Source: Verrucomicrobium spinosum DSM 4136 = JCM 18804 (GTDB lineage Bacteria; Verrucomicrobiota; Verrucomicrobiia; Verrucomicrobiales; Verrucomicrobiaceae). Taken from it: a stretch of 64,000 bases of DNA. The stretch is from NCBI RefSeq assembly GCF_000172155.1, contig NZ_ABIZ01000001.1, positions 3,071,105-3,135,104 on the forward strand, read 5' to 3'. Shown piece after piece: positions 7,739-15,609 of the stretch (within the stretch, counting starts at the first letter, position 1; each line of letters begins with the position of its first letter). The notes beneath the pieces were generated by a model. That model had not been told where the DNA came from and ran no database searches. It saw only the letters and a list, made by a program, of their open reading frames with translations. A program made the position numbers and the translations under genes.

Positions 7739-10700
7739 TTATTTCTTGGTCCACTTCACGGCATTGATCAGGATCTTCTGATAACCTTCCAGTTCATGGG
7801 TGCGGCCATCATGACCCAAGGTGATGCCGACGATGCGGGCCTTGTCGTTTTGGGTGACCCACACCGCGGGGTGAGGCTTCTTGTACTTGTCGCTGGGGGA
7901 GGTTTCCGCCAGGACTTCGATGGGGGCGGTTCCTTCCGGCACGCCTTCCGCGTTCATGTAGTACAGCTCGTCCTCCACCTTAAAGCTGGCAGGCACGCCC
8001 GCCATGACGGGGTGATCCTTCTTCAGTGTGTTCACGTCGAAGGGGTGAATCTTGTCGTGACCACGGGAGCCACCACCGACGATCTTGGCGTTCACTTCTG
8101 GCCAGCGAGGGAAGCCATACCAGGTGCCGGGGTGGAGCATGATCACGCCTTTGCCCGCCTCCACATGGTCGAAGAGAGCCTTGCGCCAGGCAGGGGTGTC
8201 AAAGAACGTGCGGTTGGTGCTGCTGATCACGACATCCGCGTTCTTGATCTCTGCCGTGGCCTGGGGGCTGTTCTCCGTGTAGTTCACGGAGAAGCCTGCG
8301 GACTTGAGGAACTGGCTGTCATACTCCTCGAACCACTTCTTGAAGTCGTGGGAGGAGCCGCCGGCGACGATGAGGACTTTGATCTTGCCGTCCTCCCACT
8401 GGATGGGGATGGGGGCTGGCATCTCGTCCTCAGGCTTCTTGGCTGGAGCAGGAGCGGGTGCAGCGGTCGCGGCAGGCTGGCGCGGGGCGGCATCCAGCTT
8501 GGCGCCAGCCTTGCCTTCCACATCGGCCGTGATGGCCACGATCACAGGAGTGACCCCGTTGTTGTAGCTTTCCAGCTCGACCTTGGAGATCACGGACGAT
8601 TTGGCGATATCCAGGCTGATCAAGCGAAGCTGACCACGGGAGACCACACCTTCAGCAAAGGCGGACTTGGGCACATCGATTTCACGATTGTAGTCGGCAA
8701 ATTCCACGCCGTTCTTCATTTCATGAACTTCGGTCTGGCCATCTGCATAGGTCACGGTCAGTTTCAGTGCCGGACGCTCATCTTTGGTGGCGGGGAAACC
8801 CCAGCCGGCGATGCCGCTCAAGAGGTGCAGCTTCTTGGCCGTTACGCCGACCGGTGCCTCGACCTTCTGAGGGAAGGTGTAGGCGAAGGTCTTGTCACCG
8901 CCACCTTTGAGGGTGACGACGTTCATCCCGGTGGAGGACTTGGCGGGATCCATGATGTAGAAGGGGATGCCGTCCACGGTCACATTGCCGAACTTGGAAA
9001 GGAACACTGTGTCTCTGGTGGCCTCCTCGCTGTTGAAGAGACCTCGACGTGTGTCGGCAGTGTAGGTCTTGGCCAGGTCCACAATGCGGAACTTGGCATC
9101 ACTGCCGCCGCAGATGAAGGCGAGAAGATCCCGCATGACCTCCGGTCCGAGCGCCTCAAAACCTTCCGGCATGAGGGAGCGACGGGTGTTTTCCCGGTTG
9201 GCGATGTTCGCCTTGGGGATCTCCACATCGCCCGTCTGGCTGCGCAGCGTCACGCTGGCGGCGTTTTCACTGGTGATCACGCCGACCAGGGTTTCGCCCT
9301 TGTTGGTGGTGATGTTCCACTGCCAGAAGCTGGGGTCCACCTCACGGTTGGGGTCCACAATGTGCACGAGTAGCTCGGCAGGACCATGAGCGCCCATGCC
9401 GGTGAGCGGGGGGCCGACGTCTCGCGTCCCCACATCACCCAGCTTGTGGCAGATGGCGCAGGCAGCGGTGAACATCAGTTTGCCGTTGGCCACGTTGCCA
9501 GGCTTCAACACCTCGGGGGTGAGGGCGGCGATGGCCTCATTCTTCTGCTTGGTCTGTGGGCTCAGGGTGTCCAACAGCGCAGCAGCCTGCTTGGCCACAG
9601 CCTTGTTCGGGTGGGTGCGCAGACGGGCAACATTGCCGGGGCCGAGGTCGGTCACGGTGATCTTGCCGTCCTTCACTGACCCGAGGAAGGCGAGGGTGGC
9701 GTCCGGACGTTGCAGGATCTGGTCAAAGGCCTGTGTACGGACGGCACCTTGCAGGGAACTGAAGGTGGACACCAAGGCGGACACCTCTCCACTGTTGCCC
9801 AGAGCCTCAATGATGGCGGAGAGCAGGGGTGCGGGACTATCGCTGGCGGTGAGCACGGGGACGACGGACTTCTGGCCTTCGCCACCGACACCGATTAACG
9901 CTTTGGCGGCATTGATGCGGGACTCCACGGACTGGGCCTTGTCGGCGAGTTGGGTGGAGAACTGGGTGATCAGGGCCTTCACGTCATTGGCCAGGGTGCT
10001 GGCTTGGTCCCACTTCACCACGAGGGGAAGGGTGGAGGAGGCGAGGGTCGGCTGGCTGATCAGCTTCTTCAGTGTGGCGGCCAGTTCAGGAGTAAGGTTG
10101 ACCTTGAGGTCGCTGGCGGAGCCGATGGAGCGGAGCACGACGATCTTGATGGTGTCGGAGGTCGAGGGAGCATCGGCACAAGCACTCAAGAGTTGGGCGG
10201 CGTTTTGCGAGGGCGTGAGCGTGACGTTCTTACCATTCAAGACCACGTTGACTTCGTCTCCCGTCAGTGACTTGGCCACGAGTGGCTCCACCAGAACCGT
10301 CAACTCTGCGGCGCGGGGATGTTGCAGGGCATCGGCGATGGCTGCCACAGGGTACGTGGAGAGTGCCGCGATCATGGCAGACCGGGTCCAGTCATCGGAG
10401 GCCGCAAGGAAGTCGGCAATGCCTTTGTCGCAGATGGCCTTGGTGTCACTTTGTTGAGCCAGGAGTTGTTCATAATGCCGCAGGACCTTGCTGCCCATTT
10501 GGGGAACGGTGGCCACGTTTTCCAGTGCCTTCGCCTCGGCACCAGCCGGGGTGGTTTCGGAGATGAGACGCCAGGCGTTCTGTTTCACCTTGGCGTTGGG
10601 GCTGGTATCGAGGACCGTCGCCAAGCTCTTCAGGTTTTTTGGATCGAGCACCGGCACGTCCAGCTTCTTGGCCTGCTTGTGCTGCACCTTCCAGATGCGG

Positions 10701-12769
10701 CCAAAGTAGTGGTCGCGATCAGGACGCACGGCGGCGTTGGCCGGTCCATGCAGGGGACCGCGGGTGTCATTGTGGATGACGGCCTGGTTGTAGAAATCCA
10801 CGACATAGAGGGCCCCATCGGGACCCACCCGGTTCTCAATGGGGCGGAACCAGAGGTCCTTGCTGCGGATGAACTCGGTTTCTTCTCGGCCTTTTTCCTT
10901 CTCCACGGTGTAGCTCACGCCATCCGGCTTCACGAACTCATGGTGCACGATGTTGAGGGTGGGCTCAGTGGTGAAGTAGCTGTAGTTCCACTTCTCCGGC
11001 CAGGCCCCGCCTTCATAGACGGCGCAGCCAGCGGCGGCGGTGAAGGCACCCACCTGGTCAATCTGCACATAGGCCTGCTCCGGCCAGCTCATGAGCGGGT
11101 GGGTTTTCTGTCCGGTGATCATGCCTTTCCAGGAGTTGGTTCCAGGAACCTTGCCCTTGGCGAGCACGTACTCGGGCAGGACGGTGTGGAAGAAGACGGT
11201 GCCGCTGGTGGGCTGGGTCCAGAAGACCTGGCCATCCCAGGTGATATCCAGCCCCCAGGTGTTGCCACCGCGGGACGAGTACATCTCAATCTCAGAGCCG
11301 TCTGGCTTGAAACGCACGACACCGGAGGCGATGCGCACGGGAGGTTTGGGGGACTTGACACCCAGAGAGGTGACATCGCCGGCTGAGTAGCCATGAGTGG
11401 CATAGACCCAGCCATCGAGCCCCCAGCGGAGGTTGTTCATCACGGCATGGGTGTCGCCGTTGCCGAGCCCGGTGTAGAGCTTGGTGCGCTTGTCGGCCAC
11501 ATCATCGCCATCGGTGTCTTCAAAGGACCAGATGTCCGGTGCGGCAGAGACAATGACGCCTGTCTTGTAAAAGCAGAAGCTGGTGGCCAGCTCGAGCTTG
11601 TCGGCAAAGATCTTCTTCTTGTCCATCACGCCGTCGCCATTGGTGTCGGAGAGGATGGAGATCACGTCGCGGGGCTCGCGTTGGTCGTAACCTTCTTTGG
11701 AGATGGAGCCGGACTCCTTCCAGGCATCGGTGTTGGGCACGCGGCGACCATTGGGATACTCGGGCGTCTCGCAGACCCAGAGGCGGCCTTTCTCATCCCA
11801 GTCGATGTTCATCGCCTTGTTGATGAGCGGCTCAGCGGCGACCAGGGAGATTTCGAACTCCGGATGCACCTCGATGAGGGCTGCGGCCTTGTCAGGCCGG
11901 GTGGGGCCGCCTTCCACATAGCGGAGGCCGTCGCCCAGTTCCTCGGGCTTGCAGAACTCATCCGCATTCTGCCTCTTTCCGGCCCAGGCGATGCCACGCA
12001 GCAGGATGGCGCGGTAGTTGGGACGGTTGAAGTTGATGTAGAGGTGCCCAGGAATGCTCACGAAGGAGCGGTAGGCGGTGCTGCCTTCCGGAGCCGTGGT
12101 CTCATAGGTCCACATCTGCGGCTGGATGTCGTAGATGGAAACCTTTTTCCCGCCACCCGTTATCTCCTCGGCCCGCTTCGCGGCCTGGGCATTGCGGGCA
12201 CCAGCCGGTTTGGGAGTGTAAGCGCCGGCAAGGATGCGAGCCTCCGGGAGGATGTCCATGTCATAGTAGATCTCATCGTCCATCGCGAAGTTGGAGCAGT
12301 CTTTCGTGATGGGGTTCTCGCGATCTGTGAAGTAGAGGTGCATGGGCCCCTCCAGCCACTTCGTGGTGCCCTGACGCCAAGAGCCTCCGATGATGCCCTT
12401 GAACCAGTCCGTATCCTGCGAGACTGCCCCAGCGTGCAGGGTCACCAGACCGCCGCCGCGCTTGAGGAATTCCAGGAGGTTCTTGCGTTCTTCACCGATC
12501 TTGATGTTACCGGCCTCCTGGGAGTGGAGGATCAGCACGTCGGTCTTATCGAGCTGTTCTTTCGTCGGGAAGGCCAAGGCTCCATCGGCCTGAATGCCGC
12601 GCTCCTTGAGCAACGGCACCCAGTCTTTCAAGAACTGGGGATAGTCATGGGCCCCCGGGCCGTGGGATTTCTGTCCCGCCCGGATGAAGACCCGCAACGG
12701 GGCTTCCGCCGCGGCGAGCATGCTGCAGGGCAGCACGGCGCAGAGGGTGAGGAGGATAAATGATTTCAT
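7739..12769 (-). CDS. ThuA - PVC heme-binding dehydrogenase - cytochrome c - ThuA fusion protein
   Basis: The product has 1676 residues. The start at 12769 gives MKSFILLTLCAVLPCSMLAAA, a signal peptide; the 13 residues upstream are not needed. Domain order: ThuA-like glutamine-amidotransferase fold (about 23-290); PVC-type beta-propeller 'membrane-bound dehydrogenase' domain of the TIGR02604 type (about 298-690, starting EVHPEFEISLVAAEPLI); a helical HEAT-like stretch (about 700-1080); a cytochrome c domain with heme motif CAICH at 1104-1108 and a downstream MPEGFEAL segment; an NPCBM-like beta domain; an Ala/Pro linker near 1430-1455; and a second ThuA domain (about 1461-1676, KIKVLIVAGG...). 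ThuA is linked to keto-trehalose/disaccharide catabolism, and the heme part suggests periplasmic electron transfer. Carrying ThuA at both ends is unusual. Function inferred: extracytoplasmic sugar oxidation or cleavage. Confidence 0.85.
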   Translation of the reverse strand: MKSFILLTLCAVLPCSMLAAAEAPLRVFIRAGQKSHGPGAHDYPQFLKDWVPLLKERGIQADGALAFPTKEQLDKTDVLILHSQEAGNIKIGEERKNLLEFLKRGGGLVTLHAGAVSQDTDWFKGIIGGSWRQGTTKWLEGPMHLYFTDRENPITKDCSNFAMDDEIYYDMDILPEARILAGAYTPKPAGARNAQAAKRAEEITGGGKKVSIYDIQPQMWTYETTAPEGSTAYRSFVSIPGHLYINFNRPNYRAILLRGIAWAGKRQNADEFCKPEELGDGLRYVEGGPTRPDKAAALIEVHPEFEISLVAAEPLINKAMNIDWDEKGRLWVCETPEYPNGRRVPNTDAWKESGSISKEGYDQREPRDVISILSDTNGDGVMDKKKIFADKLELATSFCFYKTGVIVSAAPDIWSFEDTDGDDVADKRTKLYTGLGNGDTHAVMNNLRWGLDGWVYATHGYSAGDVTSLGVKSPKPPVRIASGVVRFKPDGSEIEMYSSRGGNTWGLDITWDGQVFWTQPTSGTVFFHTVLPEYVLAKGKVPGTNSWKGMITGQKTHPLMSWPEQAYVQIDQVGAFTAAAGCAVYEGGAWPEKWNYSYFTTEPTLNIVHHEFVKPDGVSYTVEKEKGREETEFIRSKDLWFRPIENRVGPDGALYVVDFYNQAVIHNDTRGPLHGPANAAVRPDRDHYFGRIWKVQHKQAKKLDVPVLDPKNLKSLATVLDTSPNAKVKQNAWRLISETTPAGAEAKALENVATVPQMGSKVLRHYEQLLAQQSDTKAICDKGIADFLAASDDWTRSAMIAALSTYPVAAIADALQHPRAAELTVLVEPLVAKSLTGDEVNVVLNGKNVTLTPSQNAAQLLSACADAPSTSDTIKIVVLRSIGSASDLKVNLTPELAATLKKLISQPTLASSTLPLVVKWDQASTLANDVKALITQFSTQLADKAQSVESRINAAKALIGVGGEGQKSVVPVLTASDSPAPLLSAIIEALGNSGEVSALVSTFSSLQGAVRTQAFDQILQRPDATLAFLGSVKDGKITVTDLGPGNVARLRTHPNKAVAKQAAALLDTLSPQTKQKNEAIAALTPEVLKPGNVANGKLMFTAACAICHKLGDVGTRDVGPPLTGMGAHGPAELLVHIVDPNREVDPSFWQWNITTNKGETLVGVITSENAASVTLRSQTGDVEIPKANIANRENTRRSLMPEGFEALGPEVMRDLLAFICGGSDAKFRIVDLAKTYTADTRRGLFNSEEATRDTVFLSKFGNVTVDGIPFYIMDPAKSSTGMNVVTLKGGGDKTFAYTFPQKVEAPVGVTAKKLHLLSGIAGWGFPATKDERPALKLTVTYADGQTEVHEMKNGVEFADYNREIDVPKSAFAEGVVSRGQLRLISLDIAKSSVISKVELESYNNGVTPVIVAITADVEGKAGAKLDAAPRQPAATAAPAPAPAKKPEDEMPAPIPIQWEDGKIKVLIVAGGSSHDFKKWFEEYDSQFLKSAGFSVNYTENSPQATAEIKNADVVISSTNRTFFDTPAWRKALFDHVEAGKGVIMLHPGTWYGFPRWPEVNAKIVGGGSRGHDKIHPFDVNTLKKDHPVMAGVPASFKVEDELYYMNAEGVPEGTAPIEVLAETSPSDKYKKPHPAVWVTQNDKARIVGITLGHDGRTHELEGYQKILINAVKWTKK

Positions 12770-12791
12770 GGAAGAGGAAATGCGAGGGGAG

Positions 12792-12820
12792 GAACCACTA
12801 ATTGACACTAATGGAACACT
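12792..12820 (+). repeat. Left inverted repeat of the GxxExxY cassette
   Basis: A 29-bp sequence beginning GAACCACTAATTGACACTAA matches the reverse complement of 13327-13355 at 26 of 29 positions. It lies 22 bases upstream of the start codon of the minus-strand ThuA/heme gene. Confidence 0.8.
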
Positions 12821-12871
12821 GATAAATGAGATTCAAAACAACCCAGAACTATGATGGGAGAGAGGAGCTGG

Positions 12872-13276
12872 CTACAGGATGAACCGCTGCCATCTAAGCT
12901 TGTCGAGCGGAGCAAAGTTGAGGAGGTAACCCACCGGTTTACGTGCAAGCCGCATGTAGTTCATGAGCTGAGCCACGTGTTCAGGGAGAAATTCGCCAAC
13001 GGCTTTCAATTCCACGACCACTCCGCCGTACACACAGAGGTCTGGGATGTAGCATTTGCGGAGCTGCTGACCTTTGTAGTAGATGGAGAGCGCTTGCTTT
13101 GCCACAAACGGAATACCCCGTGCTGCGAGCTCCATCTCCAGGCACTCTTGGTAGACTTCTTCCAGCAATCCACCGCCAATCGTGCGATGAACCTCGAACG
13201 CAGCGCCTACAAGAGCATAGCCCTCGTTTTTGAAGGGCGTAGCGATCTCGATATCCGGAAAACTGCTGGCATCCAT
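12872..13276 (-). CDS. GxxExxY family protein (PD-(D/E)XK nuclease-like)
   Basis: The product has 134 residues. The family signature GxxExxY is G36-L-L-E39-E-V-Y42. A possible nuclease core follows: D79 in IPDL, then E89-L-K91 in VVVELKA, which matches the PD-(D/E)XK pattern. Length and layout match the GxxExxY family (TIGR04256/PF13366), which is common in environmental genomes and often present in many copies; its function is unknown. The gene sits alone between 29-bp inverted repeats, in the same orientation as the genes on both sides. The whole 564-bp segment therefore looks like an inserted cassette. ATG start at 13276; no Shine-Dalgarno. Confidence 0.85.
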   Translation of the reverse strand: MDASSFPDIEIATPFKNEGYALVGAAFEVHRTIGGGLLEEVYQECLEMELAARGIPFVAKQALSIYYKGQQLRKCYIPDLCVYGGVVVELKAVGEFLPEHVAQLMNYMRLARKPVGYLLNFAPLDKLRWQRFIL

Positions 13277-13326
13277 GGAGTGCGAATGAAGAGTCTATGA
13301 ACCCGTGTTATTTTTTGGATTTCATT

Positions 13327-13355
13327 AGTGTTAAATTAGTGTCAATCAGTGGTTC
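13327..13355 (-). repeat. Right inverted repeat of the GxxExxY cassette
   Basis: This is the reverse-complement partner of 12792-12820, with mismatches only at positions 9, 22 and 23. It ends six bases before the stop codon of the minus-strand TIM-barrel gene. Confidence 0.8.
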
Positions 13356-13361
13356 GGAATT

Positions 13362-14225
13362 CTACTGCTTGAACGGCACCTTCTTGAACTCCTTGGTCAG
13401 GTTCGTCAGGCTTTCTTCCACGCCCATGCGCTCCAGGCTGCTGGCACCGACGAAGCCGTGGGCGGAGGTTTTGCCGAGGATGTACTCCACGTCCTTGGGT
13501 GTGTTGATGGGGCCGCCGTGGGTCAGGAAGAAGATGTCCTTCCGCACCTGGCTTGCGGCGTCGATGATCTCCTGGGTGCGGGCCACGGTGTGGTCCCAGG
13601 AGACGACCGCATTGGTGACGCCGATGCTGCCGCCGACTGTGGTGCCGACGTGGGCGATGATGCAATCGGCTCCCTGTTTGGCCATCTCCACGGCTTCCTC
13701 CGGGGTGGCCACATACACGATGCTGAAGAGGTCCATGCGACGGGCGAGACCGATCATCTCAAACTCTTTCTTCACGCTCATGCCCGTCTCTTCCAGCACC
13801 TGGCGGAAGTGGCCGTCCACGATCGTGTGGGTGGGGAAGTTGTTCACGCCGGAGAAGCCCATGTCCTTCACCTTGCCCAGCCAGTGCCACATGCGGCGGC
13901 GGGGATCGCTGGCGTGCACGCCGCAGACCACGGGGATCTCATTCACCACGGGGAGTACTTCGTACTCGCCGATTTCCATGGCGATCTCGTTGGCATCACC
14001 ATAGGCCATGAGTCCGCAGGTGGAGCCGTGACCCATCATGCGGAAGCGGCCGCTGTTGTAGATGATGATCATGTCCGCCCCGCCACGTTCGATGAACTTG
14101 GCGCTGATCCCGGTGCCGGCACCGGCGACGATAAGAGGCTCGCCGCGCTTCAGTGTGGCATTGAAGCGGTCAACGACTTCTTGGCGGGTGTAGGGATTTC
14201 CGATTCCGGTCCAGGGATTGGGCAT
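13362..14225 (-). CDS. Phosphoenolpyruvate hydrolase family / Tm-1 TIM-barrel protein
   Basis: The product has 287 residues when started at the ATG at 14225 (MPNPWTGIGNPYTRQEV); 20 further in-frame upstream codons look non-coding. The sequence matches the TIM-barrel family PF09370, the barrel half of the tomato Tm-1 resistance protein. Typical blocks are GEPLIVAGAGTGISAKFIE near the start, GADMIIIYNSGRFRM, and the later ADCIIAHVGTTVGG. Bacterial members are usually encoded next to a UPF0261 (Tm-1 N-terminal) protein. Here that partner is at 34102, about 20 kb away. It is divergently oriented from the AraC regulator at 14390 across a 164-bp gap, which makes the regulator a candidate controller (inference). 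Confidence 0.85.
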   Translation of the reverse strand: MPNPWTGIGNPYTRQEVVDRFNATLKRGEPLIVAGAGTGISAKFIERGGADMIIIYNSGRFRMMGHGSTCGLMAYGDANEIAMEIGEYEVLPVVNEIPVVCGVHASDPRRRMWHWLGKVKDMGFSGVNNFPTHTIVDGHFRQVLEETGMSVKKEFEMIGLARRMDLFSIVYVATPEEAVEMAKQGADCIIAHVGTTVGGSIGVTNAVVSWDHTVARTQEIIDAASQVRKDIFFLTHGGPINTPKDVEYILGKTSAHGFVGASSLERMGVEESLTNLTKEFKKVPFKQ

Positions 14226-14389
14226 GAGTTGGGAATTGCTGATTTTTGGTTTTGGTTGGCGGATTGGCGTTGCGGCGAAACCCATTCACGCGCTTCATGT
14301 CTTTGGGACCGAATCGCCGTCGTGGATCGACGCGGGTTTAGCAGCCAAGAAACCAACGCCTTCCGCCCGCTTTTTTCACTCACCGTCGC

Positions 14390-15322
14390 ATGAGCAAGAC
14401 GCACCAAGACCTATCCGAAACCCACATCCTGGGGGAAGAAACCACTCAAAAAGTGGTACGGGTGGACGGGCGAGACCGACGGGAATGGCTGGCGAAAGCC
14501 CCTGCCTGTAGCGCTCTGGCCCAGCACCGGATCGCCCATCTCGGGATCTGTGAAGCCCAGGCTCCCTACAACATTGTGCGCATGAAGCAGAGCGGTACCT
14601 ACTTCATGGCCTGCTATGGTGGGGAGGGGCGGATCCTCGTGGACGGACGCTGGCAGAGATGCCGGGCGGGTATGGCCTGCCTGCTGCCGCCTCATTTGCT
14701 CAATGCCTTCCATGCCGTCCCCAGCAAGCCCTGGAACTTCGTCTGGGTGCGCTACCAGGCGGTACCGGAGCAGCGCCCTCTGGTTTCAGCCAGTTCACCG
14801 GTGCTGGCCAAGTTTGACCCCGAGCCCTTGCGTCTGGCCATGCTGGGTCTGCATGCGGAGTGTGTCCGTTCACTGGCAGATTCTTCTGGAGACAAAGTGC
14901 CTTCCTCCGCCCCACCCACTCCCGCGCCTGTGGCCATGCACCACTGGGTGGAACTGGTGCAGACCTACGTGCTGAGGTTCGCCCAACCCTGGCAGATGGA
15001 TGACCGGCTCTCCCGTCTGTGGGAGAAGATCGCTCATCGGCTGGGTGAGCCATGGACTCTGAGCCAGCTGGCTCACGAGGTGCATATGAGCGAGGAGCAT
15101 CTGCGGAGACTCACCACGCAGCAGCTTGGTCGGTCGCCCATGCGCCAGCTGACCTACCTGCGTATGCGGCACGCGGCGGAACTGTTGTCCAGCACGGAGG
15201 ACAAGATTGAGTCGATCGCCCTTGCGGTGGGCTATCACAATGCGTTTGTGTTTTCCACCACCTTCAAGAAATGGACGGGGTGGCGGCCCAGCGAGCATCG
15301 GGCCCGTACTCACCGTGCGTAG
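14390..15322 (+). CDS. AraC-family transcriptional regulator
   Basis: The product has 310 residues. The N-terminal two-thirds is a cupin-like sensing domain (GTYFMACYGGEGRILVDGRW). The C-terminal part from about residue 217 is the AraC double helix-turn-helix: a first HTH with LSQLAHEVHMSEEHLRRL and a second ending IALAVGYHNAFVFSTTFKKW, followed by the usual G.RPS.H. The arrangement fits a regulator that senses a small, often sugar-like ligand. It is divergent from the TIM-barrel gene. Downstream on the same strand come a small membrane ORF and the FAD oxidoreductase. The target is unknown. Confidence 0.92.
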   Translation: MSKTHQDLSETHILGEETTQKVVRVDGRDRREWLAKAPACSALAQHRIAHLGICEAQAPYNIVRMKQSGTYFMACYGGEGRILVDGRWQRCRAGMACLLPPHLLNAFHAVPSKPWNFVWVRYQAVPEQRPLVSASSPVLAKFDPEPLRLAMLGLHAECVRSLADSSGDKVPSSAPPTPAPVAMHHWVELVQTYVLRFAQPWQMDDRLSRLWEKIAHRLGEPWTLSQLAHEVHMSEEHLRRLTTQQLGRSPMRQLTYLRMRHAAELLSSTEDKIESIALAVGYHNAFVFSTTFKKWTGWRPSEHRARTHRA

Positions 15323-15361
15323 ACACTGGTTTGTTCCCGATCCTTCCTTCCCCTGAGTTGC

Positions 15362-15547
15362 ATGTCCGCTCCCACAACAATTTTTACCTGGATCATGTGG
15401 TTGTTACTGGCTGGGCTGGTGGCATTGGCTGGCTGGATTTTCTGGGCCGTCGGCAAGGTGGAGGATGCCAAGCGGGAGGGCGCTATACCCGCGGTGGTGC
15501 CAGTGTCACCGGCCGCTCCAGGGCATGTGACAAACCCGACCCCATAG
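15362..15547 (+). CDS. Small single-pass membrane protein
   Basis: The product has 61 residues. It contains one strong transmembrane helix (about residues 8-30, IFTWIMWLLLAGLVALAGWI) followed by a short charged segment (KVEDAKREG) and a Pro/Ala/Val-rich tail. It fills the gap between the AraC gene (40 bases upstream) and the FAD oxidoreductase (62 bases downstream) on the same strand. No homologous family was recognised. The coherent hydrophobic profile supports it as a real gene, but it is short and lacks a ribosome-binding site. Confidence 0.5.
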   Translation: MSAPTTIFTWIMWLLLAGLVALAGWIFWAVGKVEDAKREGAIPAVVPVSPAAPGHVTNPTP

Positions 15548-15609
15548 TCGGAGCCTCGCGCACCGAGCGATTTCTTGTCCAAAAGGGTGAGTCGTGGCCT
15601 TACCCTGTC

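Noticed and set aside
7391-9373. 660-codon plus-strand ORF opposite the ThuA/heme gene
   Set aside because: Antisense shadow: the minus-strand protein has recognisable domains throughout, and the plus-strand translation is His/Gly/Val/Asp-rich with no domain, signal or sensible start.
12851-13300. 149-codon plus-strand ORF over the cassette
   Set aside because: Antisense to the GxxExxY gene, which carries the family signature in the minus frame.
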